Below, in pieces: positions 47,065 through 56,520 of a stretch of DNA of 64,000 nt. The stretch is from contig NZ_LT630337.1 in assembly GCF_900117315.1 (NCBI RefSeq), positions 1,036,664 to 1,100,663 on the forward strand, given 5' to 3'. The notes under the pieces were generated by a model. The model did no database searches. It was not told the DNA's origin and worked only from the letters and a program-made list of their open reading frames with translations. Positions within the stretch are counted from its first letter, which is position 1, and each line of letters begins with the position of its first letter. The stretch is from Bacillus massilinigeriensis. GTDB taxonomy: Bacteria > Bacillota > Bacilli > Bacillales > Cytobacillaceae. The translations under genes were made by a program, and so were the position numbers.

Positions 47065-47102
47065 CAAAAAAAGAGCCATCCTCCTCATTGGAAGAATAGC
47101 TC
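47065..47102 (-). terminator. Terminator of the 92-residue membrane gene
   Basis: Minus-strand hairpin GAGCTATTCTTCC...GGAGGATGGCTC followed by eight T residues, 12 bp beyond the stop. Confidence 0.88.
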
Positions 47103-47113
47103 CTCTATAGGTT

Positions 47114-47392
47114 TCATTTTGTTTCTTCTTTCTTGAAAATACCAACCAATAACATAACGAGTCCAATGATGAAGATGATAGGAAAAATATATATCATGCT
47201 CAATGCAGCCCATCCATTTTTCTCAATAATTGCATACGTTAACCCTAACGCAAATGATAAGGCTGGTGAAATTGGTACCATAAGAGCAATGCCCCATACC
47301 TTATATTTTCTTTTTTTCGACTTGCCTACGCTGAGCATATTAGCTACAAACGCACCAATAAATGCAATTCCATACCCTACAACAATCGCCAT
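47114..47392 (-). CDS. Hypothetical small membrane protein (92 aa)
   Basis: Three hydrophobic segments (about 2-22, 35-55 and 62-84) with a basic loop KSKKRKYK between the first two and a charged C-terminus KKEETK. AAAGGAT lies seven bases before ATG 47392; the ORF extends to 47464 without a site. No family is recognised. Single gene with its own terminator. Confidence 0.55.
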   Translation of the reverse strand: MAIVVGYGIAFIGAFVANMLSVGKSKKRKYKVWGIALMVPISPALSFALGLTYAIIEKNGWAALSMIYIFPIIFIIGLVMLLVGIFKKEETK

Positions 47393-47691
47393 TTTATTTA
47401 TCCTTTCAAAATCCTGATATTTACAATACTGCCCGTTAGTAAGTTCCAAATTTATGGTATTCATTTATTAAAGGATATATTTCCCATTATCATGTTTTGA
47501 CATAGTGTTAGATTATTTTCATTCCTTTTACTAATTATATGTCTTTAACTTAAAGGAGAGAATATTTTTGGTGAGTTTTTCCATCATCTAAAAATGATTA
47601 AGAACAGAAGAGAAGCGGACAATAATCATGTTAAGACAATAGCTATTTTTACTTAATAACTATAGTTGCTGGACGGAAGAAGGTTTTTGTT

Positions 47692-48069
47692 TTGAATGAG
47701 AATATTATGGATGTATTAAGTGAGGAACAGATAAAACTAATTGAATATGAACTTGATGGGTTAACCTTTACAAAAAATTTCCGCTCCCCTTCTGCAGAAG
47801 AATGGTATATTTTTCTCCCAAGCTTTAAGGATCCTCTAACTGGTGGTGCCGCAGGAAAGGCAATAATACATTATAATCTTTTGGATACAAAGGAAATTTT
47901 TATTAATACTACTATTATTTTCGATGACCCCTCCCTACATCATTTAGAGCAGTATCAACTTGTTTATGCTATTTCTGATGAAATTGTCAATCGTCTCGTT
48001 GGGTACGCCAACACCCTTTTATCTGTTCATGCCGGGGAAAATTCCTACAATGCAGAATATAACCAATGA
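47692..48069 (+). CDS. Hypothetical protein (125 aa)
   Basis: A soluble acidic protein, start TTG 47692 with AAGG upstream (ATG 47707 is a possible alternative). Residues such as EEWYIFLPSFKDPLTGGAAGKAIIHY and TTIIFDDPSLHHLEQYQLVY suggest an alpha/beta fold; no motif was recognised. It precedes the DUF421 gene by 147 bp in the same direction but probably has its own transcript. Confidence 0.5.
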   Translation: MNENIMDVLSEEQIKLIEYELDGLTFTKNFRSPSAEEWYIFLPSFKDPLTGGAAGKAIIHYNLLDTKEIFINTTIIFDDPSLHHLEQYQLVYAISDEIVNRLVGYANTLLSVHAGENSYNAEYNQ

Positions 48070-48216
48070 TATTACCAAAAAGAAATGATCCTATTTTATC
48101 AATATTACGTATGACAAAAAAGGATTAGAAATAAAAAGCACTCCATTCATTTATATTCGAATTCGTATGTATTAATCCTTCAAAACAAGAGAAAAGGGAG
48201 ATGAAGAAGGAAAAAA

Positions 48217-48891
48217 ATGAGCTATTTTCATATCCTTACAGAACTTGTCATTGGCTATTTTGCACTTTTTCTGACTGTAAAAATTTTAGGAAAGACTCAA
48301 ATTAATCAAATTACTCCTTTTGATTTTATCTCTGCCCTTGTTTTAGGTGATTTGGTGGGAAATGCCGTGTTTGATCATAGGGTAGGTCTTATTAAAATCC
48401 TTTTTGCCATCGTGATTTGGGGTGCACTCATATTTTTTACAGAGTTGGCTACACAAAAATCTAGACCCTTACGACACCTTTTTGAAGGAAGAGCTTCTTT
48501 GATTATTAACAAAGGAAAAATTGATTGGAAGGAAATGAAAAGAAATCGTTTAGATATCGATCAGCTGAAGCAATTGTTACGTTCAAAAGATATCTTCTCT
48601 CTACAAGATGTTGAGTACGCCTTTTTTGAAAATAATGGAAGTATTAGTGCTATGAGAAAGCCAGAAGCAGATTTTCCTACTTGTCAGGATTTAAATATTC
48701 AATGCGAGGAACATAATATCCCAATTACTATCATCAGTGATGGTAAAATTTTAGCATCAAATTTAAAGAAAGAGGGTTTAACGGAGGAATGGCTTCATAA
48801 AGAATTGAATGCACATGGGATTAAACAACCAAAGGATGTCTGTTATGCGGAATGGGATGCTGAAAAAGGGATCTATTTTCAAGAATATTGA
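48217..48891 (+). CDS. DUF421 family membrane protein (YetF/YrbG/YdfR type)
   Basis: A 224-residue protein: three N-terminal helices containing KILGKTQINQITPFDFISALVLGDLVGNAVF (about 24-54), then the soluble DUF421 domain with RPLRHLFEGRASLIINKGKI and LDIDQLKQLLRSKDIFSLQDVEYAFFENNGSIS. In Bacillus spores related proteins (SpoVAEa-like YetF group) form part of membrane complexes affecting germination, but most members are uncharacterised. Strong AGGAG-type site before ATG 48217. It ends at a hairpin shared with the convergent lyase gene. Confidence 0.85.
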   Translation: MSYFHILTELVIGYFALFLTVKILGKTQINQITPFDFISALVLGDLVGNAVFDHRVGLIKILFAIVIWGALIFFTELATQKSRPLRHLFEGRASLIINKGKIDWKEMKRNRLDIDQLKQLLRSKDIFSLQDVEYAFFENNGSISAMRKPEADFPTCQDLNIQCEEHNIPITIISDGKILASNLKKEGLTEEWLHKELNAHGIKQPKDVCYAEWDAEKGIYFQEY

Positions 48892-48916
48892 AAGCTACTC
48901 ATTAATTGAGTAGCTT
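48892..48916. terminator. Bidirectional hairpin between DUF421 and methionine lyase genes
   Basis: Perfect 10-bp arms AAGCTACTCA with a 5-base loop, immediately after the DUF421 stop and facing the convergent gene. Confidence 0.75.
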
Positions 48917-48944
48917 AGTTGACTTTCTAGTAATAATCAATTTC

Positions 48945-50129
48945 TTAAATCTTATCAAGTGCCTGTTTAAGATCACTCTTTATATCCTCCCATGCTTCCA
49001 GACCAACAGACAGGCGCAATAATGTGTCCTCAATCCCCATTTTTTCTCTTTCAGACCTTGGAACGACTGCATGTGTCATCGTAGCGGGATGTTGAAGGAG
49101 TGTTTCAGTATCCCCTAGACTTACGGCAATTTTTATTAGCTCTAATTGATTCATGAATAATTGCGCCGTCTCCTTCGTTCCTTTTATTGAGAAGGATAAC
49201 ATTCCTCCTGGTTTGGTCATTTGGCTCTTCATAATTGAATAATCTAAATGATTTTTGTCACCAGGATAATAAATAGATTCAATTTTCGGGTGGCTTTTTA
49301 AAAATTCAAACAAAATTTCCGTATTTTCACAATGTCGGTCCATACGAACTGGAAGGGTCTTTAAACCTCTTAATAGTAGCCAGGCATCAAATGGGGAAAT
49401 AATTCCCCCAATATCTTTTTGGGTTGTACGAGAGATGTTATCTATGAAGTTTCTTTTTCCAACTACTAATCCTGCAATGACATCTCCATGTCCGCATATA
49501 TATTTTGTTGCACTATGGAGCACAACGTCACAGCCATGGGCAAGAGGTGTTTGTAAATAGGGCGAACAAAAGGTATTATCAACCACAACTGGTATCCCTT
49601 TTTTATTTGCAAGGCTCGCAACCATTTTGAGGTCTACTAGCTTCATTGTTGGATTTATTGGGGTTTCGATATAGATGCATTTCGTATTCGGTCGTATTGC
49701 TCGTTCTATCTCTTCAACAGAATTCATATTTGAGAAATCATGATCTATTTCATATTTTTCTTTTAAAAGATGAAGTAATCCAAAGGTACAGCCGTAAACT
49801 CCTTTGGAGCAAAGTATATGGTCACCTGTCCTAGTTAAGGCCACAAGAACAGCAGAAACTGCTGCCATACCAGAAGAAAAGGCTAATGCCGCTTCTCCTC
49901 TTTCTAATGTAGCTATCCTGTCTTCAAGAATCTTAACAGTTGGATTACCCAGCCTCGAATAAATATAACCCTTTTCCTCTCCTGAAAATCTTCTTTCACC
50001 CTGTTCTGCCGTATTAAATGTAAAGGTAGACGTTTGAAATAGGGGTGGAGTTAAGCTTCCCTGATTTTTTTCTGTTTCATATCCAGCATGTATAACTTTT
50101 GTCTCAAATTGATAATTATTTTTATCCAT
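48945..50129 (-). CDS. megL: Methionine gamma-lyase
   Basis: A 394-residue Cys/Met-metabolism PLP enzyme. The features YSRLGNPTV (about 57-65), SSGMAA, GVYGCTFGLLH with Tyr112 and Cys114, VVDNTFCSPYLQTPL and the PLP lysine SATKY (Lys209) are present. The cysteine in the YGCTF motif is the one used by methionine gamma-lyases and missing from most cystathionine lyases. It would split methionine to methanethiol, ammonia and 2-oxobutyrate. A cre box lies 14-27 bp before the start. It is divergent from cysteine dioxygenase, so both flank a shared control region for sulfur amino-acid breakdown. Confidence 0.82.
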   Translation of the reverse strand: MDKNNYQFETKVIHAGYETEKNQGSLTPPLFQTSTFTFNTAEQGERRFSGEEKGYIYSRLGNPTVKILEDRIATLERGEAALAFSSGMAAVSAVLVALTRTGDHILCSKGVYGCTFGLLHLLKEKYEIDHDFSNMNSVEEIERAIRPNTKCIYIETPINPTMKLVDLKMVASLANKKGIPVVVDNTFCSPYLQTPLAHGCDVVLHSATKYICGHGDVIAGLVVGKRNFIDNISRTTQKDIGGIISPFDAWLLLRGLKTLPVRMDRHCENTEILFEFLKSHPKIESIYYPGDKNHLDYSIMKSQMTKPGGMLSFSIKGTKETAQLFMNQLELIKIAVSLGDTETLLQHPATMTHAVVPRSEREKMGIEDTLLRLSVGLEAWEDIKSDLKQALDKI

Positions 50130-50142
50130 TTCTATCCTCCTG

Positions 50143-50156
50143 GGTAAACGCTTACA
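50143..50156. promoter_or_regulatory. CcpA catabolite-repression (cre) site
   Basis: GGTAAACGCTTACA matches 13 of 14 positions of TGWAANCGNTNWCA, with a perfect GTAAnCGnTTAC core. It sits just upstream of the ribosome binding site of the methionine gamma-lyase gene, where bound CcpA would block transcription. Confidence 0.75.
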
Positions 50157-50339
50157 TTTTTTCTCTATATAATATGTTTGAAATATTAATTTAGTAATTT
50201 ATCCATAAAGGTGATTCTCCATTTTCTTTTATGAATTAGGTGTATGCCCACACTCATTTTACTGTAGATAAATATCCTGCAAATAAGTCGGTGATTCTCG
50301 ACTAATTTAGTCAACTTTTACAATGTCTAGGAGGAATGA

Positions 50340-50828
<489 letters not shown>

Positions 50829-51371
50829 GTAATGTATGAGTAATAGATTTCTGTTTTTTTCCTTTTAGGCTTCATCTACTTTGAACTACTACTTCTAATC
50901 GTTTGGTAGATAATACGTTAACAATTGAGGTTGCAGTTCATTATTATAAGATAAATGGATAATATATTTCGTATGAAAAATGGGGTTGTTGGTGGATTCA
51001 CGTCATTCAAATATAAAATTGACAGACTTTCTAGAACTGTATGTGATTTTTTTGAATTGCCTTATGGACACTGGTTCCGTTATTTAGGTTTTTACTTATG
51101 GATTTATGGGTTTTACGGACTCTGGTTCCGCTATTTTTTCAATTTAAAGTAATTTCCTTGTAATTTCCAGTCAATAGTGGATCCTCTGTCCGTTAGTTAC
51201 CAATTTTAAGCGATTTTTATCGATTTAGTGGATCCTGTGTCCGTTACCACAAAACGAGAGTTGGCTCCACTTCCGTATTTTTAGTATTACCTTTTGGATA
51301 AATATCAATCTACTCTATTATTGACTGTAGACTTGAAATATCAAAATGCGTACTTTATATGAACGCTTTTT
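50829..51371. repeat. Intergenic region with four GGACnCnGGnTCC-type repeats
   Basis: Two copies run forward (GGACACTGGTTCCGTTA at 51066, GGACTCTGGTTCCGCTA at 51117, 51 bp apart) and two run inverted (GTGGATCCTCTGTCCGTTA at 51177, GTGGATCCTGTGTCCGTTA at 51228, also 51 bp apart). A short ORF crossing them has an amino-acid pattern typical of translated repeats and is not accepted as a gene. No RNA gene or promoter was recognised in the rest. Confidence 0.7.
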
Positions 51372-52148
51372 TCATGAAATATAGCTTACTCCACCATCTA
51401 GAATAATGTTTTGACCAGTAATATAGGATGACTTCTCTGACATTAACCATGTCACTACGTTTGCTGCTTCTTCCGGAGTCCCCATTCTTCCTAAAGCATT
51501 TATGTTTTGATATTTTTCCTCAAGCATATTTCCTTCTTCTTTTGACAAACCTTCAAATTTCCTTTCAATCATAGGCGTTCTTATTGCACCAGGTGTTAGA
51601 GTATTGACTCTAATACCTTGTTTCCCGTACTCTCTCGCAACACACTTCGATAAGGTGATAATTCCGCTCTTTCCAACTGTATAGGCCGTGATTCCTGGGT
51701 GACATACAAACGCATCTAGTGAGGATGTATTGACAATTGACCCCCCACCACCCTTAAGCATGGCTTGAAGTTCATATTTCATACATAGCCATACACTCTT
51801 AATTGTTATACCCATCATTCGGTCAAAATCTTCCTCGGAAAATTCATGAGTTCGTGCAGGCGTCATCTCTGCATGACAGGCATTATTAAAAGCAAAATCT
51901 AATGTCCCGAAAATAGATAGCGTTTCATCGACCATCTGCTTTATTTCACTAGATTGACTTACATCCTTTGATAGAAAGACAACATCAGAGTGTATTTGTT
52001 TTAATTCCTGAATTGCCTCCTCTCCCTTAGAAGAGTTTCTTCCTACGACGACTACCTTTGCACCCTTTTGAGCTAAACTAGCAGCAACAGATAACCCTAT
52101 CCCAGATGTACCACCAGTAATCAAGGCAACTTTATTATTGAATTCCAA
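51372..52148 (-). CDS. Short-chain dehydrogenase/reductase
   Basis: A 258-residue SDR of the classical type. The cofactor loop is GGTSGIGLS (about 12-20), the NNA segment appears as AFNNACH, the catalytic Ser lies in VNTSSLDAF (about 140) and the catalytic Tyr and Lys in AYTVGKSG (about 155-159); PGAIRTPM follows. The substrate is unknown. The start is TTG 52148, seven bases after GGAG. It lies downstream of the CPBP gene but with a 50-bp gap and may be co-transcribed. Confidence 0.87.
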   Translation of the reverse strand: MEFNNKVALITGGTSGIGLSVAASLAQKGAKVVVVGRNSSKGEEAIQELKQIHSDVVFLSKDVSQSSEIKQMVDETLSIFGTLDFAFNNACHAEMTPARTHEFSEEDFDRMMGITIKSVWLCMKYELQAMLKGGGGSIVNTSSLDAFVCHPGITAYTVGKSGIITLSKCVAREYGKQGIRVNTLTPGAIRTPMIERKFEGLSKEEGNMLEEKYQNINALGRMGTPEEAANVVTWLMSEKSSYITGQNIILDGGVSYIS

Positions 52149-52198
52149 CTGGAAACTCCCTCCCTTAAATATTCTTCATATCTTTAATAGAAAATCTT

Positions 52199-53035
52199 TC
52201 AGATAATGATTTTTGAATTGCCATGGACATGAATATTTGTATTTTGCTGCATTCCTTCAGACTTCCTATACATTACCGTCGCTAAAGTTATGATTAAAAG
52301 ATTGTATAGAATAGTCAAAGCCAGCAGGTGAACTTGGCTTGGTTCTGTTTCAAAATGAAGAATGGCAAGATCGCTGCTTCCTACCAAATGATTGATGGTA
52401 AGATTTTGGATCATATGGGCAAATGTAACTGGAAGTAACTTCCCCCCAGTTCTTAAGTAGACATATAATAAAGAACAGCTAGTTACTAATAAAAACAATA
52501 GATAAAATGGGTTAAAGTCCCCTTTAAAAAGGTGCGATAGCATAAAAAATAGACCTGTAGCAAGATATAGTTTCATAGTACTTAAATGCTTTAAGTTTGA
52601 TACTAGATACCATCTATACAATAACTCTTCTGTAAACGCTGCATTGAACCAACCAAACCCTACTACTAACAACATCAGATAAAAGGAGATTCTTGAAAAA
52701 TGTTCAGTTTTCCATTCTATGGAAAAATGATCCAGCTTTGAGGCCGCCACTAGGTATATAAAAAATAGACAAATCGTTAAAGTAATCGAAAAGACGGAAA
52801 ATAATAGATCCCTTTTGTTCATTTTTAAATCCAATGTATCAAGTGGCTTTTTATCAACAAATTTATAAAAGAGTAAGATTGAAACAGTTTGAAGTATAGC
52901 TCCGAGAGAGGCAAGAATCCCCCATTCCATCAGAGTAGCTGATTCCATTTTCCTTCCTAAAAAAATCATAAGTAAAATGATGGTCAACGAATTGATTAAA
53001 ATTATTGCTAATGAACGAATATAGTTCTTTTTCAT
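52199..53035 (-). CDS. CPBP family intramembrane metalloprotease
   Basis: A 278-residue membrane protein with about eight helices. The CPBP (CAAX protease/Abi) motifs are present: EELLYRW (motif 1, about 148-154), FFMLSHLFKG with His (motif 2), and FAHMIQNLTIN with His and Asn (motif 3). Family members cleave prenylated proteins or peptides such as bacteriocin precursors, and some give immunity. No bacteriocin gene is near. AAGGAAGGGTG precedes ATG 53035. It follows the terminator of no other gene and probably is its own transcript start. Confidence 0.82.
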   Translation of the reverse strand: MKKNYIRSLAIILINSLTIILLMIFLGRKMESATLMEWGILASLGAILQTVSILLFYKFVDKKPLDTLDLKMNKRDLLFSVFSITLTICLFFIYLVAASKLDHFSIEWKTEHFSRISFYLMLLVVGFGWFNAAFTEELLYRWYLVSNLKHLSTMKLYLATGLFFMLSHLFKGDFNPFYLLFLLVTSCSLLYVYLRTGGKLLPVTFAHMIQNLTINHLVGSSDLAILHFETEPSQVHLLALTILYNLLIITLATVMYRKSEGMQQNTNIHVHGNSKIII

Positions 53036-53252
53036 TTATTACACCCTTCCTTGGTTAACTTCACTTCCTTACTTTAATGTTTTGTTCAAGATACTCATAG
53101 TGTCGAAAAGTCATAAGTTTCTGCATTGTTTATGACTTTTAGTCATTTTTTAAGTAAAAAGTTATCAATAGTTAAATGAAAAAAATGTTTTGAAAGCTAT
53201 ATAGACTATTCGACCAAACGTTCTATAGGAGAATTCTGATCGAATTCCTATA

Positions 53253-53308
53253 AAAAAACTGATGCCTGACTCCCTCAGTTATTGCTGTGGGCTTCAGACA
53301 CCAGTTTT
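53253..53308 (-). terminator. Terminator of the D-amino-acid conversion operon
   Basis: A long minus-strand hairpin (AAAACTGGTGTCTGAAGCC with imperfect complement) begins at the last bases of the racemase gene and ends in TTTTTTTATAGG. Confidence 0.85.
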
Positions 53309-54443
53309 ACACTACTTTTGACGATGTAAACACTTGCTTATCAATCCGGAATGATTCTAATGCCCTGCGATTAACCTCATATCCAATACCAGGTTTCTTA
53401 GGGATCTGAATCACACCATTTTTTACAGTTACTTCAGGCTCAATAATATCTTGAACCCAATATCTTGAGGAGGCAGCTGTATCTCCAGGTAAATCAAAGT
53501 TCGAAAGGGTTGCAATGGCAATATTATGCGCCCTGCCAATTCCAGCTTCGAGCATTCCTCCACACCAAAGGGAAATCCCTTGACTAGCACAGTAATCATG
53601 TATTTTCTTTGATTCACTAAGGCCTCCAACTCTGCCTATCTTGATGTTTATTATTTTACAACTTCCCAGTTCAACGGCTTTCCTTGCGTCTTCTAATGAA
53701 TGAATACTTTCATCTAAACAAATCGGAGTAGTTAATTGAGATTGTAATTTTGCATGATCCACAATATCATCATGGGCAAGTGGCTGTTCAATCATCATTA
53801 AATTTAGATCATCTAATCTTTTAAGTAATTTAATATCATTTAGGGTGTACGCGGAATTAGCATCAGCCATCAAAGGTACTTCAGGAAAAATTCTTCTAAC
53901 CTCTTTCACCATTGAATAGTCATAGCCTGGCTTTATTTTTAATTTTATTCGCTTATATCCTTCTGTTACATAACGCTCAACAACATGCAAGAGCTCTTTG
54001 ACTGTTGGCTGGATACCAATGCTGATTCCTACATCAATTTGTTCTTTTGTCCCACGAAGAGCTTTCGAAAGAGGGAGGTTCATTCTCTTAGCATATAAAT
54101 CCCAAACTGCACCCTCTATGGCTGATTTAGCCATATGGTTTCTTCTAATTGGTTCAAATCGCTTGGAGATTTCATCAGGATGTTGAAACGGTGTATCTAG
54201 TAGTAACGGAATTAGAAATCTTTCCATCATATGTTGGTTGGTTTCTACCGTTTCTTCGCTATACCAAGGGCTTGAAAAAGCAACCGTCTCTCCAAACCCA
54301 GTAAATCCAGAATCATCTTCAACTTCAATGACAAAAAACTCCTTATCCTGGAATGTTCCAAAGCTTGTAGTAAACGGATCATTTAACCTCATCACTAACC
54401 GATGAAGGATCACATTCCTTATCGAAATAAATTGGCTATCCAA
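53307..54443 (-). CDS. N-succinylamino acid racemase (MenC/NSAR family)
   Basis: A 378-residue enolase-superfamily enzyme. The barrel carries Lys167-x-Lys169 in RIKLKIKPG, metal ligands Asp194 (MADANSAY), Glu219 (MIEQPLA) and Asp244 (CLDES), and the opposite base Lys268 (NIKIGRVGG); an N-terminal capping domain (about 5-130) precedes. Members act as o-succinylbenzoate synthase and/or N-succinylamino acid racemase. With a GNAT acyltransferase and an M20 hydrolase in the same operon, the racemase role in converting D- to L-amino acids is favoured. It starts at TTG 54443 after GAAGGAGGAATAATT. Confidence 0.87.
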   Translation of the reverse strand: MDSQFISIRNVILHRLVMRLNDPFTTSFGTFQDKEFFVIEVEDDSGFTGFGETVAFSSPWYSEETVETNQHMMERFLIPLLLDTPFQHPDEISKRFEPIRRNHMAKSAIEGAVWDLYAKRMNLPLSKALRGTKEQIDVGISIGIQPTVKELLHVVERYVTEGYKRIKLKIKPGYDYSMVKEVRRIFPEVPLMADANSAYTLNDIKLLKRLDDLNLMMIEQPLAHDDIVDHAKLQSQLTTPICLDESIHSLEDARKAVELGSCKIINIKIGRVGGLSESKKIHDYCASQGISLWCGGMLEAGIGRAHNIAIATLSNFDLPGDTAASSRYWVQDIIEPEVTVKNGVIQIPKKPGIGYEVNRRALESFRIDKQVFTSSKVV

Positions 54444-54476
54444 AATTATTCCTCCTTCATTAATCTCTCAATCTTT

Positions 54477-55349
54477 TCAGAGATTATTTCCATCTGTAAA
54501 TGGATAATATTCTTCAGTTGTTTGATCATACTCAGCCATATGATTTTGGATCTTCAAATCCTCTGATGCTGCTATTCCCGTGACAAAAAGATTTAGAAGT
54601 GCTAGTGTAGGAGCAATTCCTTTTAAAGGAATTGGTGCTGGCGCAATAACCCGAAATAATAAATCCGCATATTGGCTAATTGGTGATAAATGGTCATCGG
54701 TAATGGCGATAATAAATGCTCCTTTTTTCTTTGCTGTCCTTACAAATGAAAATGTCTCTTGTATATACCTTGGAAATGAGATGGCGATTACTACGGTGCT
54801 CTCATCAATTTGCAACAATAAATCGTTAGCATCCTCAATCTCACCCCGATATAGAGTGGTATTTCCTACTACGATGTTTAAAGTGAAGGTTAGCCAATTC
54901 GCAGGTCCATAGGATGAACGAAACCCAACAACCATCCGTTTTTCACCTTGGATTAATTTTTCAATAGCCAAATGATATTGTTCTAAATCAACAGCCTCTA
55001 GCGTTGCCCTTACATAGGTATTATCTTGTTCAATCATATGTTGGATCAAATTTTTTCCCTTTAACGACTGAGAACCCTTTCGATAGTTTTCAATCGGATT
55101 TCCAACTTCAGAAGTATCCTCTAACAAACTCATTTGAATTTCCTTTTGCAGCTCACTAAAACCAGAATATCCAAGAATATAGCATAATCTAATGACAGTG
55201 GTCTCACTGGTTTTACATGACCTGCCAATTTGCTTTGCTGTCTGAAAGGCAACCTCTTTAGGGAAATTGATCATATATTCTGCAATCTTTTGTTGTCTTG
55301 TCGTTAATTGGCTGTACTGTTTTCGTATTTTCTCCTTATATTTATCCAT
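54477..55349 (-). CDS. MurR/RpiR family transcriptional regulator
   Basis: About 290 residues. The N-terminal HTH_6 domain (QLTTRQQKIAEYMINFPKEVAFQTAKQIGRSCKTSETTVIRLC, about 14-60) is followed by a SIS sugar-isomerase-like domain (about 115-260; FRSSYGPANWLTF, AISFPRYIQETFSFV). The SIS ligand is usually a phosphosugar, but here the regulator is embedded in an amino-acid conversion operon. ATG 55349 overlaps the stop of the hydrolase gene by 8 bp and GAGAGG precedes it, so coupled translation decides the start. It probably controls this operon. Confidence 0.85.
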   Translation of the reverse strand: MDKYKEKIRKQYSQLTTRQQKIAEYMINFPKEVAFQTAKQIGRSCKTSETTVIRLCYILGYSGFSELQKEIQMSLLEDTSEVGNPIENYRKGSQSLKGKNLIQHMIEQDNTYVRATLEAVDLEQYHLAIEKLIQGEKRMVVGFRSSYGPANWLTFTLNIVVGNTTLYRGEIEDANDLLLQIDESTVVIAISFPRYIQETFSFVRTAKKKGAFIIAITDDHLSPISQYADLLFRVIAPAPIPLKGIAPTLALLNLFVTGIAASEDLKIQNHMAEYDQTTEEYYPFTDGNNL

Positions 55350-56520
55350 TTTGAGAAATCCTCTCTTTAGTTCCATCCCCTTCATCTGAAGTAATCTTTG
55401 AAAGAACAAGGCTCAGAATTTTAACCCCGTTAAGGAGAGAATCCAGGTTAAATTGCATGTGTGGGTGGTGAAGTCCAGGGGCTAATCCTGTCCCAAGACC
55501 AACCATTGTTGCTTGCAAATGGGGGTATGCTACTTTATAAAAATGAAAGTCTTCTCCACCCGGAGTAACTGGTGGTGAAACAAGCCCCTCCTCTCCAAGT
55601 ACCTCTCCAATCGCTTCCTTAACAATTTCCTCAAATTTTGGACTAGCCTCAGCAGCAACAATAGATGCAGAGGTTTCAATATTTACCTTTGCATAATTAA
55701 TAGTTCCTGCTGTATTGACAGCATACTTGACCTGATCTAACAATTTATCCATCACTTCATTGGTACTCGCCCTTACATCAATCCCAAACTGACCATAATC
55801 CGGTATGATATTTAAATGATCCCCTCCAGCATGAACCATGGTCACCTTGGCAGAGGCAGATATGGTCGGGTCAATTTTAATTGAATTTACGGCTTGGATT
55901 ATTGCCCCAATAGAGTCAACCACATTTACACCAAGGTTTGGTCTGGACCCATGTGCCTGAACCCCTTTTACCTCCCCCTTTAGTAAAGTTGTTGCACCAT
56001 GATAAATGGCCGGAGAAGCCTGCCCAAATTCCATTTCCTGTATAGGTCGTACATGTATACCTAAAAGGTAATCAAGATCATTAAGTATCCCTTTTTCAAT
56101 TAACGCTTTTGCTCCCTTTCCAGTTTCTTCTGCAGGCTGAAAAATGATTTTTATCAATCCTTTTGGAGTAAATCCTAAATCCTTTAAACAAGTGATTGCA
56201 TGAAGAACCATGGTCATGTGTCCATCATGTCCACAGGAGTGATTGGGAATCCATTCTCCTCCGACTAGCTGGTATAAGGCATCCATGTCAGCCCTAATGC
56301 CTACAGATGGGCCTTTATTGGAATCTCCCCAATAACCCACCACACCAGGAATATCATCGAAGGTCTCATAAGGGATTCCTATTTCATTTAGGCGGGTAGC
56401 AATGTATTTGGTTGTTTCATATTCCTCCCAGCTTACTTCTGCATATGAATGGAGATAATTATAGGTAGCCTTGATTGCTTTCTCATTCTCTGATACCCAT
56501 TGATTTATTTTCTTAATCAT
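55342..56520 (-). CDS. M20 family amidohydrolase, probable N-succinyl-L-amino acid hydrolase
   Basis: A 392-residue dinuclear metallo-amidohydrolase. The metal and catalytic residues are visible in NHSCGHDGHM (Cys and His), FQPAEETGKGA (catalytic Glu), GIHVRP and the C-terminal PGGEDFHFY; the lid domain sits at about 180-290. In the described Geobacillus pathway the equivalent enzyme releases L-amino acids from their N-succinyl forms after racemisation. The gene overlaps the end of the GNAT gene by 8 bp, so the two are coupled. Related M20 proteins include hippurate hydrolases, which is the fallback annotation. Confidence 0.83.
   Translation of the reverse strand: MIKKINQWVSENEKAIKATYNYLHSYAEVSWEEYETTKYIATRLNEIGIPYETFDDIPGVVGYWGDSNKGPSVGIRADMDALYQLVGGEWIPNHSCGHDGHMTMVLHAITCLKDLGFTPKGLIKIIFQPAEETGKGAKALIEKGILNDLDYLLGIHVRPIQEMEFGQASPAIYHGATTLLKGEVKGVQAHGSRPNLGVNVVDSIGAIIQAVNSIKIDPTISASAKVTMVHAGGDHLNIIPDYGQFGIDVRASTNEVMDKLLDQVKYAVNTAGTINYAKVNIETSASIVAAEASPKFEEIVKEAIGEVLGEEGLVSPPVTPGGEDFHFYKVAYPHLQATMVGLGTGLAPGLHHPHMQFNLDSLLNGVKILSLVLSKITSDEGDGTKERISQNG

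Noticed and set aside
50955-51152. 65-codon ORF with repeated YG-WFRY pattern
   Set aside because: It is a translation of the GGACACTGGTTCC repeats, with no ribosome binding site.
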